Below are positions 11,125 to 22,260 of a stretch of DNA of 64,000 nt, piece by piece (the stretch's first letter is position 1; every line of letters begins with the position of its first letter). The notes below the pieces were generated by a model. It searched no databases. It was not told the origin of the DNA and saw only the letters and a program-made list of their open reading frames with translations. The translations under genes and the position numbers were made by a program. This stretch comes from Neoechinorhynchus agilis (Eukaryota; Acanthocephala), in NCBI GenBank assembly GCA_051530055.1, contig CM121343.1, positions 1,612,001 to 1,676,000 of the forward strand. The letters are read 5' to 3'.

Positions 11125-11365
11125 TTAAGGATATATTTAAAAAGGCACTCAAAATGAAACCATTTCGTTTCTTTTGCCGTGGAAATGTATGGAGCCTTGG
11201 GACCATCAGCGCTCACTCTCCTCGACGATTTGGGACGAAGGACGAAAAGGATGACGGGGGAACCGCACTCGAGAAATTTTCTCGCTCAACGAATCGCAAT
11301 GGCGATACAGCGAGGGAACGCTGTCAGTATTCTGGCGAAGTCGGGATGTTTACAAGAATGAAAAA
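11125..11365 (+). mobile_element. LINE C-terminal fragment (RPDG/WDATC family)
   Basis: The plus-strand reading VEMYGALGPSALTLLDDLGR, then MTGEPHSRNFLAQRIAMAIQ and RGNAVSILAKSG, is the same C-terminus as at 46870-47035. It is truncated upstream. Confidence 0.72.
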
Positions 11366-11624
11366 CGAAATAATTCACCAAAAAATAGAATAAATCGATT
11401 GAATTTAAAAAAAAGGACATTGAATTTTTGATCAAATTTTCAATTACATTCCACATTTACGGAAATTTCCCTTAGACTGAAACATTTTCCTTTTCTATAA
11501 GAAAGATTCATTTCGCTTTCCAAATCGCAGGTAAAGGAATTACAAGCGAGAAATCAAAAGTTTAAAATATCGACGTAACAGGACCGGCATTCTGATTTTT
11601 ATCGAATTTCTTTCGTTTATACAC

Positions 11625-11990
11625 GTTTATTTTTCTCTCGGTGTCGACTGCGCCCAATGCTTCGTGATTCTGAAAAACGCTGTTGGTTTGCTCTTTCTCT
11701 GCGTGGCTTTAAGAACAATCGAGCATTTCAGCTTCTTCAGATGAGAATGTAAATTTGTAAAAGTGATGACCGGTTAAGACGGAGTTTCCCGGATGCGACT
11801 TCGCAATTTTCACATTTGTTTTTAATTCTTGATAAAGACTTCAAGAGAATTAAATTTTCTGTGCGGTAAGTGAAATTCGCAGCGGAAAAAAGAAGTAACG
11901 TAAAACTTGAAACGCAAAATCATCTGACTCACATCGCCAAATAATCGATTTCGACTTGTTATTTTATACTACCACATTTTCAGGTTGCAT
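11625..11990 (+). repeat. dispersed repeat (~300-370 bp), copy
   Basis: It contains CGTTTATACACG, GTCGACTGCGC, AAAACGCTGTTGGTTTGCTC, GAGCATTTCAGCTTCTTCAG and GACCGGTTAAGACGGAGTTT. Further copies are at 23110-23520 (minus), 45160-45570 (minus), 54845-55160 (plus), 54000-54225 (partial) and 31757-31870 (partial). There are no ORFs. It may be a SINE-like or non-autonomous element, but I see no A/B boxes that I would defend. Confidence 0.6.
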
Positions 11991-12083
11991 TCCTAGTTTT
12001 CATAACCCTCCAATTGTGTAATTTTTAGTAAAAATATTATTTGTTTCCTTTAGGTTTTCACCCGATAAATTTTTTCTAAAGAA

Positions 12084-12112
12084 GTTTCGAACCTCGTCGG
12101 ATTCATCATCAG
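12084..12112 (-). ncRNA. hammerhead-ribozyme-like core at PLE end
   Basis: On the minus strand CTGATGA (12112-12106) is followed by one extra T, a 5-bp helix GAATC/GGTTC with a 6-nt loop, and GAAA (12088-12085). CUGANGA, helix II and GAAA form the catalytic core of hammerhead ribozymes, which are known in Penelope-like elements. The extra nucleotide before helix II is unusual, and I could not establish helices I and III or the cleavage triplet. Confidence 0.4.
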
Positions 12113-12784
12113 TTCTAAAATACAAGTGGTTAAATGGTTATTCTGCTCTCAGTTGCCCTCATGATTGATTGTATTGCTAGATTTTGTTAGCCACGAAGAC
12201 GTAGTTCGCTTCGACGTTACCACCCTCTGCATCTTGGATCGTTTAAGTTCGACCAATCTCGTCTTCGGATTTCGACCTGCATTGACTACAAGAAACCTTA
12301 TAGACAACATTCCTCTTTTCTACCAACTGGTATTTCCGGGAAGGAAGGTTCCTTATTGGCATAGAATCGGTAGACCGCTGCTCTTAAATATGCTAGGAAT
12401 TTTGTTTCGCCAGCAGTTGGTTTGTGGAGGCCTATGTCCGGCTCCACGGTGGTTTCATTTGAATTACTTTTTTCGCTTGGTCCCCTTGCTAGGGCGCTGC
12501 ATTGCTGAAAATTCATTGCAACTGTTGGATTTCGTCGATGAGACACTACTGCTAATTGCAGAGGTTGTAGGCACGATGCAAAAACCTTTGAATATACCCA
12601 TTTTTATGCTATTGTTATGGGCGCTGTTCCAAAATATATAATTGCTTGTTTGAGTTGGTTTTCTGTAAACCGATGCAGTCATTCGTGTTCGGTTTTTTAT
12701 TATCATTATGTCTAGAAACTGCAACATCCCATTCCCATGTGGCGGTGGGGGAAAATTATATCTAAGAATCACTTTAATTGAAAT

Positions 12785-12814
12785 ATTTCGTCCAATCACA
12801 CTGGACTTCTTCAG
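12785..12814 (-). ncRNA. hammerhead-ribozyme-like core, second PLE lineage
   Basis: The minus strand has CTGAAGA, one extra A, the helix GTCCA/TGGAC around GTGTGAT, then GAAA and TATTTC. The copy at 32595-32624 has GTCCA/TGGGC, so pairing is kept through a G-U pair. The core fits CUGANGA...GAAA. Helices I and III are not shown. Confidence 0.42.
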
Positions 12815-12830
12815 TCAATTATCTGAAAAT

Positions 12831-13046
12831 TAATTTGGCAACCTCATTGTCTTATCCGGAGGTATCCTCAACTTTAGGGAATAATCTATCTTGTTTCCCT
12901 CGAAAGTATTGGCTCCCTGAATGTACATGGCCTCGATAATAACACGCTCAACCTTGTTAATTAATTTATTCGTAAAGGTGACACAAGATATCGCACACGA
13001 CGTCTAGAACCAGTTGCTCAACATTTATAACCGGAATATTATTCAA
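12831..13046. other. PLE/LINE junction, nothing further recognised
   Basis: It begins with AATTTGGCAACCTCA, shared with 32642-32656 (PLE-associated). The remainder up to the LINE reverse transcriptase shows no recognisable coding pattern. Confidence 0.35.
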
Positions 13047-13982
13047 TTATGACGTTGCTGTTCCAATCCATCTCAAGGATTTGCTGGCCCAGTCCACAGA
13101 GGGAATCCACTCAAAAGGAAGTCTCGACAGAATTTGCAGAAAGACGCAGCGAAAAGTTAGGCGTTGTTCTGGGGGCCTTCCACTGGAATAAAAGACCAGA
13201 CCTGAAATAGCCCATGCGCACCATATCGTTTCACAATTCGTGGCGCTAAGTCCGATACGAGCGCTTGCCGTTTTCAGAAGTTTTTTCATCTTTCGCATAT
13301 CAAATGCCGTCGATAGGTTATTCGTGAGTGTATAACCCAAAATATCGAGCCTCTTGTATACAGGGTCGAAATCTAACCCAAAAAACTCCTTTATACACTC
13401 TCTGATATTCTTCTTGCCTATTCTAGATTTAGATTTTATTAAAAATTTCGTCTTCTTTTGGTTCAAAGAAAGACCCATTTGAGGTAGGTGCGATTTTAAA
13501 AAATTCAGCACGGCAGCCAATTTCGCACGTGCTCGTATGTAATTAGCTTCTTTAATGACCACAGAGAGGTCATCGGCATACATCGTTGTGCCCCGACAAA
13601 CGGTGCAATTTTGAATGAAAAATTGGGTTGCCAAGCAAAAGAGTATGGGTGATAACGGTGAGCCTTGTGGAACACCCTTCGATTGATAAATCATAGTCCC
13701 TGCTGGATCGTCTACAAAATAAAATTGTTTGCATTCCAGTATGTTGTTTACCCTCGCAATAATATTAAAAGGAAAACTAAAAAATCTTAAAATATTTACA
13801 ATGAAGGTGATGTCGATATTATCAAAGGCTTTCGATATATCGAGAGAAATGAGAATGTTTGTCGACATAGGATTTTTATAAAAATTATCTATTATATCAT
13901 TGAGCGCAGTATGAACGGATTTCCCTGGTAGGAATCCATGACATCGCTCATCAATTAGATGATGTATACAAGAAAATTCCAA
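13047..13982 (-). CDS. LINE reverse transcriptase fragment
   Basis: This 311-aa open frame contains RT motifs 2a to C. HGFLPGKSVHTAL is motif 2/2a. ILISLDISKAFD is motif A with its catalytic Asp. GVPQGSPLSPILF is motif B. MYADDLSVVI is motif C with the catalytic Asp pair. GLSLNQKKTKFL is motif D. FYSSGRPPEQRLTFR is the thumb signature of jockey/I-type LINEs. It is a relic of a larger ORF2 that continues, out of frame, toward 14748. Confidence 0.85.
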   Translation of the reverse strand: MEFSCIHHLIDERCHGFLPGKSVHTALNDIIDNFYKNPMSTNILISLDISKAFDNIDITFIVNILRFFSFPFNIIARVNNILECKQFYFVDDPAGTMIYQSKGVPQGSPLSPILFCLATQFFIQNCTVCRGTTMYADDLSVVIKEANYIRARAKLAAVLNFLKSHLPQMGLSLNQKKTKFLIKSKSRIGKKNIRECIKEFFGLDFDPVYKRLDILGYTLTNNLSTAFDMRKMKKLLKTASARIGLSATNCETIWCAWAISGLVFYSSGRPPEQRLTFRCVFLQILSRLPFEWIPSVDWASKSLRWIGTATS

Positions 13983-14931
13983 AATAGATCTCGCTAAGAC
14001 ACGCTCGTAAATGGATCCTTTTACAAAGAAAAATTCTTTTTGAAATGTTTATCTGGGGCCATTCCTCAGGTGAAGCTGCCAACATGTGCTCGGCTAAAGC
14101 TATGATATTAGTCTGATTTAGCACATTCGTAGCTTTAAAACATGGGGACGAGCCATTACTCGATGAAAGATTCCTCGAACCCCACTATTGGATAAAATCG
14201 TTCCTACAGAGATCAAAACGACGCGGTTTAATTTTAATAAAATTATGGCAGACCGGAATCTTACTCGCTCTATTACAATGCTCAGCGCACAGAGCGCTAA
14301 AAACATTTTCCCACCCCGAGGTTTTAATCCAATTAGCTGCGGCCCTCTTCCAAGGACGGAATCGTTTTGGTGCAGCAACCTGCCACCAAGGAGAAGAATA
14401 TGGCATAAAAGATCTAATTCTCTTACTGTCGCAATCTAATTGAAAACGAGTTCTACAAGGCCAATACAAAGCGGACCAAAACTTAATAGAATCCTTATCA
14501 TCGAATGCCTTAGCCATAAAAAGTTTCTTGCCATACATGGAAAGTAATTTTGGTTTTTGAATATTCGAGCCTATGCATCTCTTGACCGTTGTCAAAATTG
14601 AATCGCTAGCTGTGGCCACAAATCCATTCAGGTCGTTAAGCTGCCTAAAGGCTCCAAATGTGGTGGCCAAATTTATTGCCGCGTCTATATTGAGAGCAGT
14701 CAATTTAAATTTACGGCACAAGAGAGGATTACTCCCCAAAACCCCCATCGAGGCTTACCTTTGATGAGATTTTGGACTCCGTCCGCACAGACCTGAGCTT
14801 GTTCTTCAATTATATTTCTCACGAGGTCCTCGTCTTCGTGCATGTCGATATCGTCCACATCGTTGCACCCTGCCCCAGGAGCTCGACTTCGTTTGCATGG
14901 TGATGGCGTAACACCGGTCGTTATTTGAAAT

Positions 14932-16123
14932 TTATTGAATTTGGTCGAGTGTCTCTATAAGACAATTTAACTGAGCCGCAAGTCTCCTCTCCAACCCTTG
15001 GATGGCTGCGGTGAGTCGCAGATCCACCATATCCAAAATTTTGGATGAAAAGTCTGCAAATTTTTTCTCCAAGGTGACCTCATACGTCGGTCGAGGAATA
15101 TCGACATATTTGGCAATTTGGTGGATCGGTTGTGTTTTTTCCGTCACATTGGTATTAGCATTCCGTCTTACGGGATTGTCGGATGACGACTCTAGCCTCC
15201 TCTGGGTCATTCGGGAGTCCAATGAGTTTTTACTTTGAGATCCCTGTCGTCTCGCCCAACCAATATACTCCTTGAAGGCTGCACTGTTCTTTGAGAAGGC
15301 GCAATGTCCATCACGATTGCGGTTGGAGCAGTGACGTAACTTCCGCTCGCACTTTGAGCTGTGATGATCTTGGCCACAGAAAGCGCATCTCGTTATTTTG
15401 GACGGGCACTTTTGCTCCCAATCACCCCAACATTGGCAACCGTTGCATCTCGGAAAGTGAAAGTCGTCATGTTGTGATATCTCGTTTGCTATGAATTTGA
15501 CTTCCATTGATTGAAAAAAACATCGTTGGGTGCATAGAGCATCCCTCCGTTCGACCTCAGCCTTCACAATTGCTTTGGGAATGCACTTACCCGTCCTCGA
15601 TTTCAGGAAAAATAGAATTTTAACTCCAAATTTCTCCTCAAAAGCTCTCTTATCCGAATCATCGCTATCCGGTGAGAGTCCTGAAACCATAAAGGTTGAG
15701 TCGTAGCTCGTGTTAGCGATTGAAACTCCTGCCAAATCGCAGTTCTTCTTTGTGAAGGTTAGGTAAGACGAAATCCGCGGTCATGAATTTGATTTTCAGA
15801 ATACCTCCAAAATAACTAAGGGAAGAGATTCGATGAGTGTCGTCTCTAAGAGATTTGAGCCATGGCGCCAAATAACGCCTGTGTAGCTCTTCTCTGGGTA
15901 GAATCGGCGTAGATTGTATTTTAATCGTATTGGGCCATTTCCTAGACGGCACCTCCACGAAGTTTTTGTTAGTTTGTTCGCTGAGAATTTGAGCCCGGAT
16001 GTCCGGAGGCACTGGGATTCTCAGATTGTTGGATGGTCGTAACCCATCCTCCGCCGCAACAACAACAGGTTGCGAGAACATTTTTTGATCGCTCAACCTT
16101 GTGGTCATTGCGTACCGACACAT
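14932..16123 (-). CDS. LINE ORF1 gag-like protein with zinc knuckles (two overlapping frames)
   Basis: The frame at 15713-16123 and the frame at 14932-15735 overlap by 23 bp and together resemble one ORF1 of about 400 aa. The second frame has Cys-rich knuckles (CNGCQCWGDWEQKC, CAFCGQDHHSSKC, then a third CSNRNRDGHCAF), a nucleic-acid-binding signature of LINE gag-like ORF1 proteins, followed by a basic/Ser-rich tail. The frame change makes this copy non-coding for a full ORF1. Confidence 0.75.
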
Positions 16124-16130
16124 ACGCGTC

Positions 16131-17383
16131 GTTAATATCGATCCTATGGCCCGTAGTCAGAGTGGGAAACCACAGCGGAGTTCGTGCCCTGTTTCTTCAG
16201 TGAATAGCGATGTTCCCTCATCCTCCTTCCAAAGTTATTTGTCTGGTCAATATAGCAGCGATCACAATCCGAGCAAGGTATTCTATATACTGCACCACTT
16301 GGGCCTTCACGAATGCTCGGACAAATCAGGCCGTGAAGATTATTTCTTCGTTTGGAATAGACGAGCGTACGTTTGCTCTGGTAGCCTGCCAATAAGACCC
16401 CGGATAAACTCTAATAGGATGAATCGTCAATAAATGGCAACTCAAGAAACACACGATCCTTGTCTGATGTCACGACTATCGGCCTCCCAAGCCTAGCGCT
16501 CCTGATCACCTTCCTATGCAGATTCAACGGATAACCATTCCGTCCTGATAAATTCAAGATAAAATCTATTTCATGTTCGAGGTCAGTACTAGAGCTGCAA
16601 TAAGCAAACGCTCGTTGTACCAATGATCTAACCCTGGAGATCTTATATTCTCGTGGTTGAGAGGAAATCCATGGTACCATGTCATGTGGAATATTGATTT
16701 TCCGATAAACCTTAGTCGCATACCCATCTCCACCAACACGATCTATCGCAACATCCAGGAAACTGAATCTACCGTCAGTTTCGACATCCGTTGACCATTG
16801 AATGTGTGGATCTTTAGTGTTGATGTAGTTCTGCAGGTGCATGGAAGCATAGGCGGAACGATCAAGGAGAATAAATGTGTCGTCCACATATCGGGCCCAT
16901 AATGAGAGTCCAGGAATTGTGGGTAGGTATTTCTCTTTCCACTGCCGCATGTATAACTCCGCAAGCACCGGTGCTAGGGGGCTGACCCTCGCTACACCAT
17001 CCACCTGACTAAAATCCATTCCCTCAAATTAAAAGTTCGAAAATTTGGTGCAGAAACTCAAGAGTTTCCTCCAGTCAGTAATCGAAAGCTTCCAATTATC
17101 ATAGATCCGTAGGATAGGTATAGCAAGTTCGATAGCAGTATCTACTGGAATATTTGTGGATAATGAAACCACGTCAGCCGATACCATGATAGAACGTGAG
17201 TCCCACGGCATCTTAAGTCGACCAATGAAGTCCTTCCCAGAGCATACTACATTTGCACTCCGTTCCATTCTCTGATGAAGCATCAGAGCCAGTTTCCTAG
17301 ACAAACTTGTGCAAAATGATGTATGAGCCGCAACTATTGGTCTGAACTTAATCGGACATTTGTGTACCTTGGCAAATAGGTAC
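16131..17383 (-). mobile_element. Penelope-like element, RT and GIY-YIG (5'-truncated)
   Basis: On the minus strand, 17304-17029 has MVSADVVSLSTNIPVDTAIE (RT motif A region). 17019-16411 has DGVARVSPLAPVLAELYMRQ (motif B), WARYVDDTFILL (motif C) and FSFLDVAIDRV (post-RT). 16392-16144 has GAVYRIPCSDCDRCYIDQTN and GRRMREHRYS (GIY-YIG endonuclease). The order RT then GIY-YIG is diagnostic of Penelope-like elements. It is split among frames. The part 16390-17383 is about 99 percent identical to 32672-33665. Confidence 0.88.
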
Positions 17384-17579
17384 TGTCATGGATTTCCTTT
17401 AACAAATCTATGCCTCTCTGCATCCTCCTTGATATGTTGGAATATAATGATCCATTGTGTAACAAAATAGGAATAGCGTTCCATCATCCCCAGGGGTATA
17501 CTCAAGTTCTCTTTTACAGCTCCTCCGATGGAATTACTCCTATTTTCTGATTGTAATCCTCTTTTTTCAGAGCTACCGT

Positions 17580-17985
17580 TATATAGTAGAAGAAGGCGAA
17601 CGGTTAGAACATAAACAACATCAAGATAAATGATAATATAAACATTCCAGTCGACGATATCACTGAAGAAATGTTTCAAACTTTATGGGAAGGAGCTCCT
17701 AATGTTTATATACGTAAGTGTATTAGATATCACGAAATTTGATCATTTTATTTATTTACGACTGATTTCAGATCATTATGTATAACGGCCTACAATTGCT
17801 TCGTCCGTCGATGATGTTCGTGGAGATTTATGCTAGAGGTAGAAACGCTCTAGGATCTTTTATAATATATGTACAACAAATTCGAAATTAGGTTAGGCAT
17901 GAACAGGAAATTTATATAACTGCAATTGAAGAGTACATAAAATTGTAGATTGTAGATCGAAATATTACAGTAGAAAATATGCTAA
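17580..17985 (+). pseudogene. TFIIE alpha 3'-end fragment (copy 1)
   Basis: It is homologous to 43850-44225 of the TFIIE gene: GAACATAAACAAC, then AACATTCCAGTCGACGATAT, CACTGAAGAA and TTTATGGGAAGGAG match. The intron boundaries are retained (CGTAAGTGTATTAGA ... GATTTCAGATCA), and so is the 3' flank (CTTCGTCCGTCGATGATGTT). Because the intron is kept, it arose by DNA duplication and not from mRNA. Divergence from the parent is of the order of 10 percent. Confidence 0.8.
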
Positions 17986-17999
17986 CGGAACATCATGTC

Positions 18000-19500
18000 C
18001 CCATAAATTTCTCAGAGTAAAATATCCGAACTCTTCTGGACAAGTAAAACACGGAACGTCCAAACCGAATACCTGTTCTTGTAGTAAAAGAGCCCCGGGG
18101 ATACGGCATTGACATCACCAGTCTCATCGAGACCCAGCTCCCAAACGACGGTAAAATCCAAAAATGCGGCTTTAGATACACTTTTGGAAAGGAGAAAGAG
18201 TTGAGAATCCATTTTGTAGGACACGCCCTAAAAACGAAATTAGTTGAGGACCACAGTATACATCCTGTCAACGTCAGTGAAATCTACCACCTCCACCCAT
18301 CTCATTGTTATCTCTCCTAACGCACCAAATCTCGGCGCAACTGTCGTTATGTTAAAGGATCTTTTTACCAATCTCTCCGGCAAATACTGACATCTGTCCC
18401 AAAAACCGACAAAATCTTACTTTTTGGTGATTTTATAGCTCGGATCTTCAGTTACCATGAACTGTGATCCAAGTCCATTGGTCCTTTAGGGAAAATGACA
18501 CAGAGATTGCAACGCTCATTGAATAAAAAACCAAAAGATAGAATTGCCTCTGAAAGCGATCCTCGATCTACATTGAAGAAGGAACAATTTCGAAAAACTA
18601 AAGCGCTCATTCAGAAACGCATTCGCCAGATTCAAAACGATTAATGGGCCATGTAGTCCGGGGAACTCCAATAACATGCTGACCATCACTACATGAAAAA
18701 TTTCTTCGCTTGTGCTCTTGCCTGGCCCCAATCCGAATTCATCAGCCTCAATGAAGGTTACTGACGGCACAACCAGAATAACAACCGAAGAAAAAATCCG
18801 CTAAGGCTGGAGGAACCACTTCTCCACTCTCCTTTATCTTAAGAGTATAAACTTTTGCAAACGATCAGGTAAATCTTTGTTCTGACTAAATAATGAATTG
18901 AGTAAAGCCACCAGACAGACTAAGAACAATAAATTCCACGGCTCAGGCGACATACCAACTCTGTTGTTTAAGTACGGAGGATATTAAGTCCGAACAAAGA
19001 TTTGCAAAAGTTGATACTCTTAAGATAACCCAACCGACTTATGGAATCCAGTTATCGTACCAATCTTCAAAAAAGGGAGAAAGACCCATATGCCGAAACT
19101 GTCGAGGAATCTTGCCACTATCCACGATGCTGAACTACTTGCAAGAATCTTCCTGAATATGCTGCTCCTCGTGGAAGGAATTCTGCCTGAAAGCCAAAAT
19201 GGATTCCGGACCCAGAGGGGGACCATCCATGCAATCGCCGGCGACCGTCAGCTTCAAGAAAAGCCAAAGAACGTACAAAACCTCTCCTTCTGACCATGTT
19301 TTACCTATCCAAAGCCTTCAGCTGCCATGCGGCATCTCTGCACGAAGGAAGGACTGCCATGGTCAGATATAAAGTCAACTGACGGAATCGTTCCCAATCG
19401 GAGTGAAACAAGGTTTCGTCCTCGCTTCAGCACTCTTCTCCATCTACCTAACAGCGTTCTTGTATCACACGAAATGACAGATCTATGACATTCAAATCCG
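18000..19500 (+). mobile_element. decayed non-LTR retrotransposon (copy 1)
   Basis: Plus-strand pieces of a LINE endonuclease/RT polyprotein occur in many frames. Recognisable blocks are NPVIVPIFKKGRK (about 19040-19080), ILPESQNGFRTQRGTIHAIA then GDRQLQEKPKN (19175-19280, RT fingers), and SETRFRPRFSTLLHLPNS (about 19400, in place of GVKQGCVLAPTLFSIYL). It is heavily decayed and shared with 49268-50795. Confidence 0.7.
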
Positions 19501-20064
19501 ATGTCGTTATGACATTTATAGATTTTGTCGAATTTTTGACCCTTATTATATCTTGGCAAAAAATATTTTTTTATTTTACTCAGCCATTTTGTTTAACTCT
19601 TGGCTTCAGTAAAACCAGATATTTTCAATCGTACCTGCATATGAAATATAAAAGTTTCCGGATGGTTTTTTCATTGGCGTACCCTCTTAAAATAGTTGCT
19701 ACCTGAGACTATTGCAATTCGATTGTCTTGCTTGAAAAAGTTTTGTTCTACAAGGGAAACCGCCCAATGTTGTATTGAATTATTTTCCGTTTATTCTAGG
19801 ATTTAAAACCTAAACCATGGATTTTATTCGGATTTTTAAGAATCGTTCATATTTTTGATCTCAAGTTTTGGATTTTTCAATTTTATTTTTTATGAAGGTC
19901 TTCGATTTTTGTAAAAGATAAGATAAATTTATGTGATTATCACTATAAAAAGAAACTAACACCCAAACAAAATTGAAATTTACTAATCTATGCTTTATTG
20001 AAAACGCCGGCAGTAAACAAATTATTTTTTAGTCGAATAGCTCGCTCCATCCGCGATTTCAAAC

Positions 20065-22260
20065 TTAGCATCCCTGAAGGAAGTCGCTGACTGAAAAATA
20101 GATGCCCATCTCTTTGAAGTGTTTTGCAACTTCCTGGTCGATCTTGTTGTAGTCTTCTAAACTCTTTATATAAAACAATCTACGGTTGACCTTTGCAATG
20201 GTATTCAAAAGTAAATCTTGCGCCACGGATCTTTCAATACTTTCCTTGATCGAAATTGCAGTTTGAAAAGCATTGGCGATGTCATTATCAGTTCTAACCC
20301 GAACCATCTCCCATTCACCTCCGGCAACAACGCATTCAATTATCTTTTCATGGCAATGAAACAATTCATCCGTGAGTCGAATCCGAGCAAACGGCTCCTG
20401 ATAATTTCTTACATACAGCAGCCCGCTAGATCCTATTTTTCGCTTTTCCATCACGTGTCGAGGAATAACCAATTTGAAATCAACCGAATTCAATGGTGGA
20501 GGTATATATTTTAGCAGCTTGTCAAAGGTACCAAAAATATACGACATATCAACGGGCTGAAATATAAGACCGTCCGCTTGATGAGGGAGTTCATTTCGGA
20601 ACATCTCATTCCAAATTTGTTTAGTGAACCTGAGGTCGTAAAAATCCTTCTTTCTAATCCGAAAAGGTTCTTGACTTCGCTCTATAGTCCCGTATTCGAT
20701 AATAGCACGATAACGAGGCTGCATAATCTCCCTCCAAATGAGTTCCGATCGTTTTTCCTAATTCAGTTCCTTACCTGCAGCATGCCCGTTGAATGCCAAG
20801 ACGTGAAATATAAGGAAATGGAGGAATCCGTGTATCACCCACGACATCTTCCACCATCTCTTCATCAAGCAAAGTCTGACGAACATCATCTGTAGTGCAA
20901 CGGTTCGTTACAAACGTAAGATTGTTTACCTTGAAGATTGAATTGCGTCTGTCGATCATATAAATTTCGTTTCTCTCGCAAATGCGAAACAAGTACCGGG
21001 TACCGTCGGCCTCCCAGCTTTCTTGATAACTTAACTGCCGCAATGTTTCAATATTATTAACTGCCATTGATACCGGCTGGCTAACGATGAATCCTCCTCC
21101 ATGGCTAACTGGACAAAGTTCTGCAATGTTTTGCTGAATTTCGTCGATTTTAATTTGATTGGTGTCGTATCTCAGTCGATAGATGTAGGGAACATATACC
21201 GAGAATCCTTTGACAGACCTGTTGGTTGGCTTCCTTCAAGTGAACCATCAAGAATGGAAGAGTTTGTTTTTGTTGGTGGTTCAACGAGTTTCCTTTGTGA
21301 TCTGAAAACTCCTTTCTCCGGGCTGAATGCAACTCTTTTTGTAGATGGAATCTGTTCCCGGCTTGCCGATTCCGTTATTTGTGCGATTTGAGACGATCTT
21401 TTACAAGAGGCTATATCATCCTTTAATCTCTTTCGCGATTTGAGGTGTTTTGACTCGTGTTTAACTAATTGAGCAGTGAGTGAAGTATGTGATTCAGCTT
21501 GATTATCACCAGACGATTGTGAAACTCGTCTCTTTGACGGGATCCTTTGCTCGCCTGAATCACTTATACAACGCTTTCGTCCACCAGCGATCTTCTTTCT
21601 ATTAATGTCAATGACATCGGTTTCCAAGCTTTCGTCATTTGCTTTCTGCTTCGATCCTTAATTTGTTCTCGTTTCAATACTCACTGCCATTTCGTGTTCT
21701 CGGTAATTGTCACATCTTTAACATTAATTTTGCGTTTCAATAGCACTCTTTTTCGCCAACTTGAGTACCGTAATCTCAAGCCGTGAATAAATGGGGGAGC
21801 TTGAATTCCCGGGGCACGACATCGCTGATATTCCGCGATTGCACTTCTCAGCTTCATTTTCGTCTTTTCAATAAGATACGAAGCAACGAGGAATCCTGAT
21901 TCATTGTATCCGCGTGTACAATGAACCGCGATGGCTGAATTCGGGTTAGATTCTAGCAAGATATCGCAAATCTCAATGAATCGATTTTTGATTTCTTTTT
22001 TAGGGTAATCCTTATACCCATCGCAGGGCAGACAAAAGTGCGGTACATTTAAATAATCAGTAAACTCTTTATTGTCATAATATGGATCGTTATTTATAAG
22101 ACTGATGATCCCGACAATAGATCGATGTCCGGCAATTCGGCGCATCCGATTAACAGCAATGGTAGGCGTGAATCACTTGTCCTCAGGAATGAGCGAATCG
22201 TATTGTGACGATAAGGGAGTATTAAATACGATAAAGCGGTTTTCAATAAGATACGAACCC
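20065..22260 (-). pseudogene. mRNA capping enzyme relic, copy 1 (triphosphatase plus guanylyltransferase)
   Basis: Read on the minus strand this is a metazoan-type bifunctional capping enzyme. The N-terminal part (22255-21681) matches the RNA 5'-triphosphatase: ENRFIVFNTPLSSQYDS, then HCTRGYNESGF. The family has HCTHGFNRTGF, so the catalytic Arg of the HCxxxxxR loop is Glu here. A linker follows (21627-21172), then the guanylyltransferase: SWEADGTRY (family SWKADGTRY, so the nucleotidyl-acceptor Lys is Glu), MIDRRNSIFKVNNLTF, ADGLIFQPV, LNSVDFKL and GLLYVRNYQEPFARI. Stops and frame changes also break it: TGA where the human protein has Arg before FHPS, a shift after VVGDT, and TAG after GKELN. 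A GTGAGT...CAG pair at about 21700-21662 could be a retained intron. This is a dead gene whose active paralogue must lie elsewhere. Confidence 0.85.

Larger units (their letters stand above)
12040..12830 (-). mobile_element. Penelope-like element fragment (RT thumb, start of GIY-YIG, terminus)
   Basis: The minus strand from 12799 reads LQFLDIMIIKNRTRMTASVY, then RKPTQTSNYIFWNSAH. This is the hallmark PLE reverse-transcriptase region after YxDD (L.FLDv......T.vYRKPT.T..Y). Further on, VYKVSCSQC (about 12280-12300) looks like the start of the GIY-YIG domain, after which coding pattern is lost. A PLE terminus with a hammerhead-like core sits at 12084-12112. The segment 12040-12705 is about 99 percent identical to 47256-47920. 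Confidence 0.7.
13047..16130 (-). mobile_element. jockey/I-type LINE, endonuclease region missing
   Basis: Reading 5' to 3' on the minus strand: a gag-like ORF1 in two overlapping frames (16123-15713 and 15735-14932), a short end of ORF1 and linker (14930-14750), the EN-to-RT linker (14748-14185), then a reverse transcriptase (13982-13047). The RT keeps motif A (LDISKAFDNI), motif B (KGVPQGSPLSPILF), motif C (TMYADDLSVV) and the post-RT SGRPPEQRL block. No apurinic endonuclease domain is present: only about 180 bp separates ORF1 from the linker. The copy is broken in several frames. It abuts a PLE at about 16130. Confidence 0.85.
17299..21275. repeat. segmental duplication, copy 1
   Basis: It matches 48567-52533 in direct orientation. 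The offset is 31268 up to about 18780 and 31297 after about 18910, owing to one replaced block. Identity is very high (few differences per kb) over 17299-20560, and clearly lower (roughly 88-90 percent) over 20570-21275. It carries a PLE edge, a TFIIE gene fragment, a LINE relic and most of a capping-enzyme relic. Confidence 0.9.

Noticed and set aside
12165-12641. A 158-aa plus-strand frame, duplicated at 47368-47844
   Set aside because: It is antisense to a PLE whose minus strand has clear reverse-transcriptase motifs. Its conservation between the copies only reflects the recent duplication.
1-22260. Possible reassignment of TGA, since two host-like frames carry in-frame TGA and the clear genes end in TAA or TAG
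   Set aside because: The TGA in the capping-enzyme relic sits among other breaks including TAG and frame changes, and the TGA near 76 lies outside well-aligned sequence. The sample is too small to suggest a variant code.
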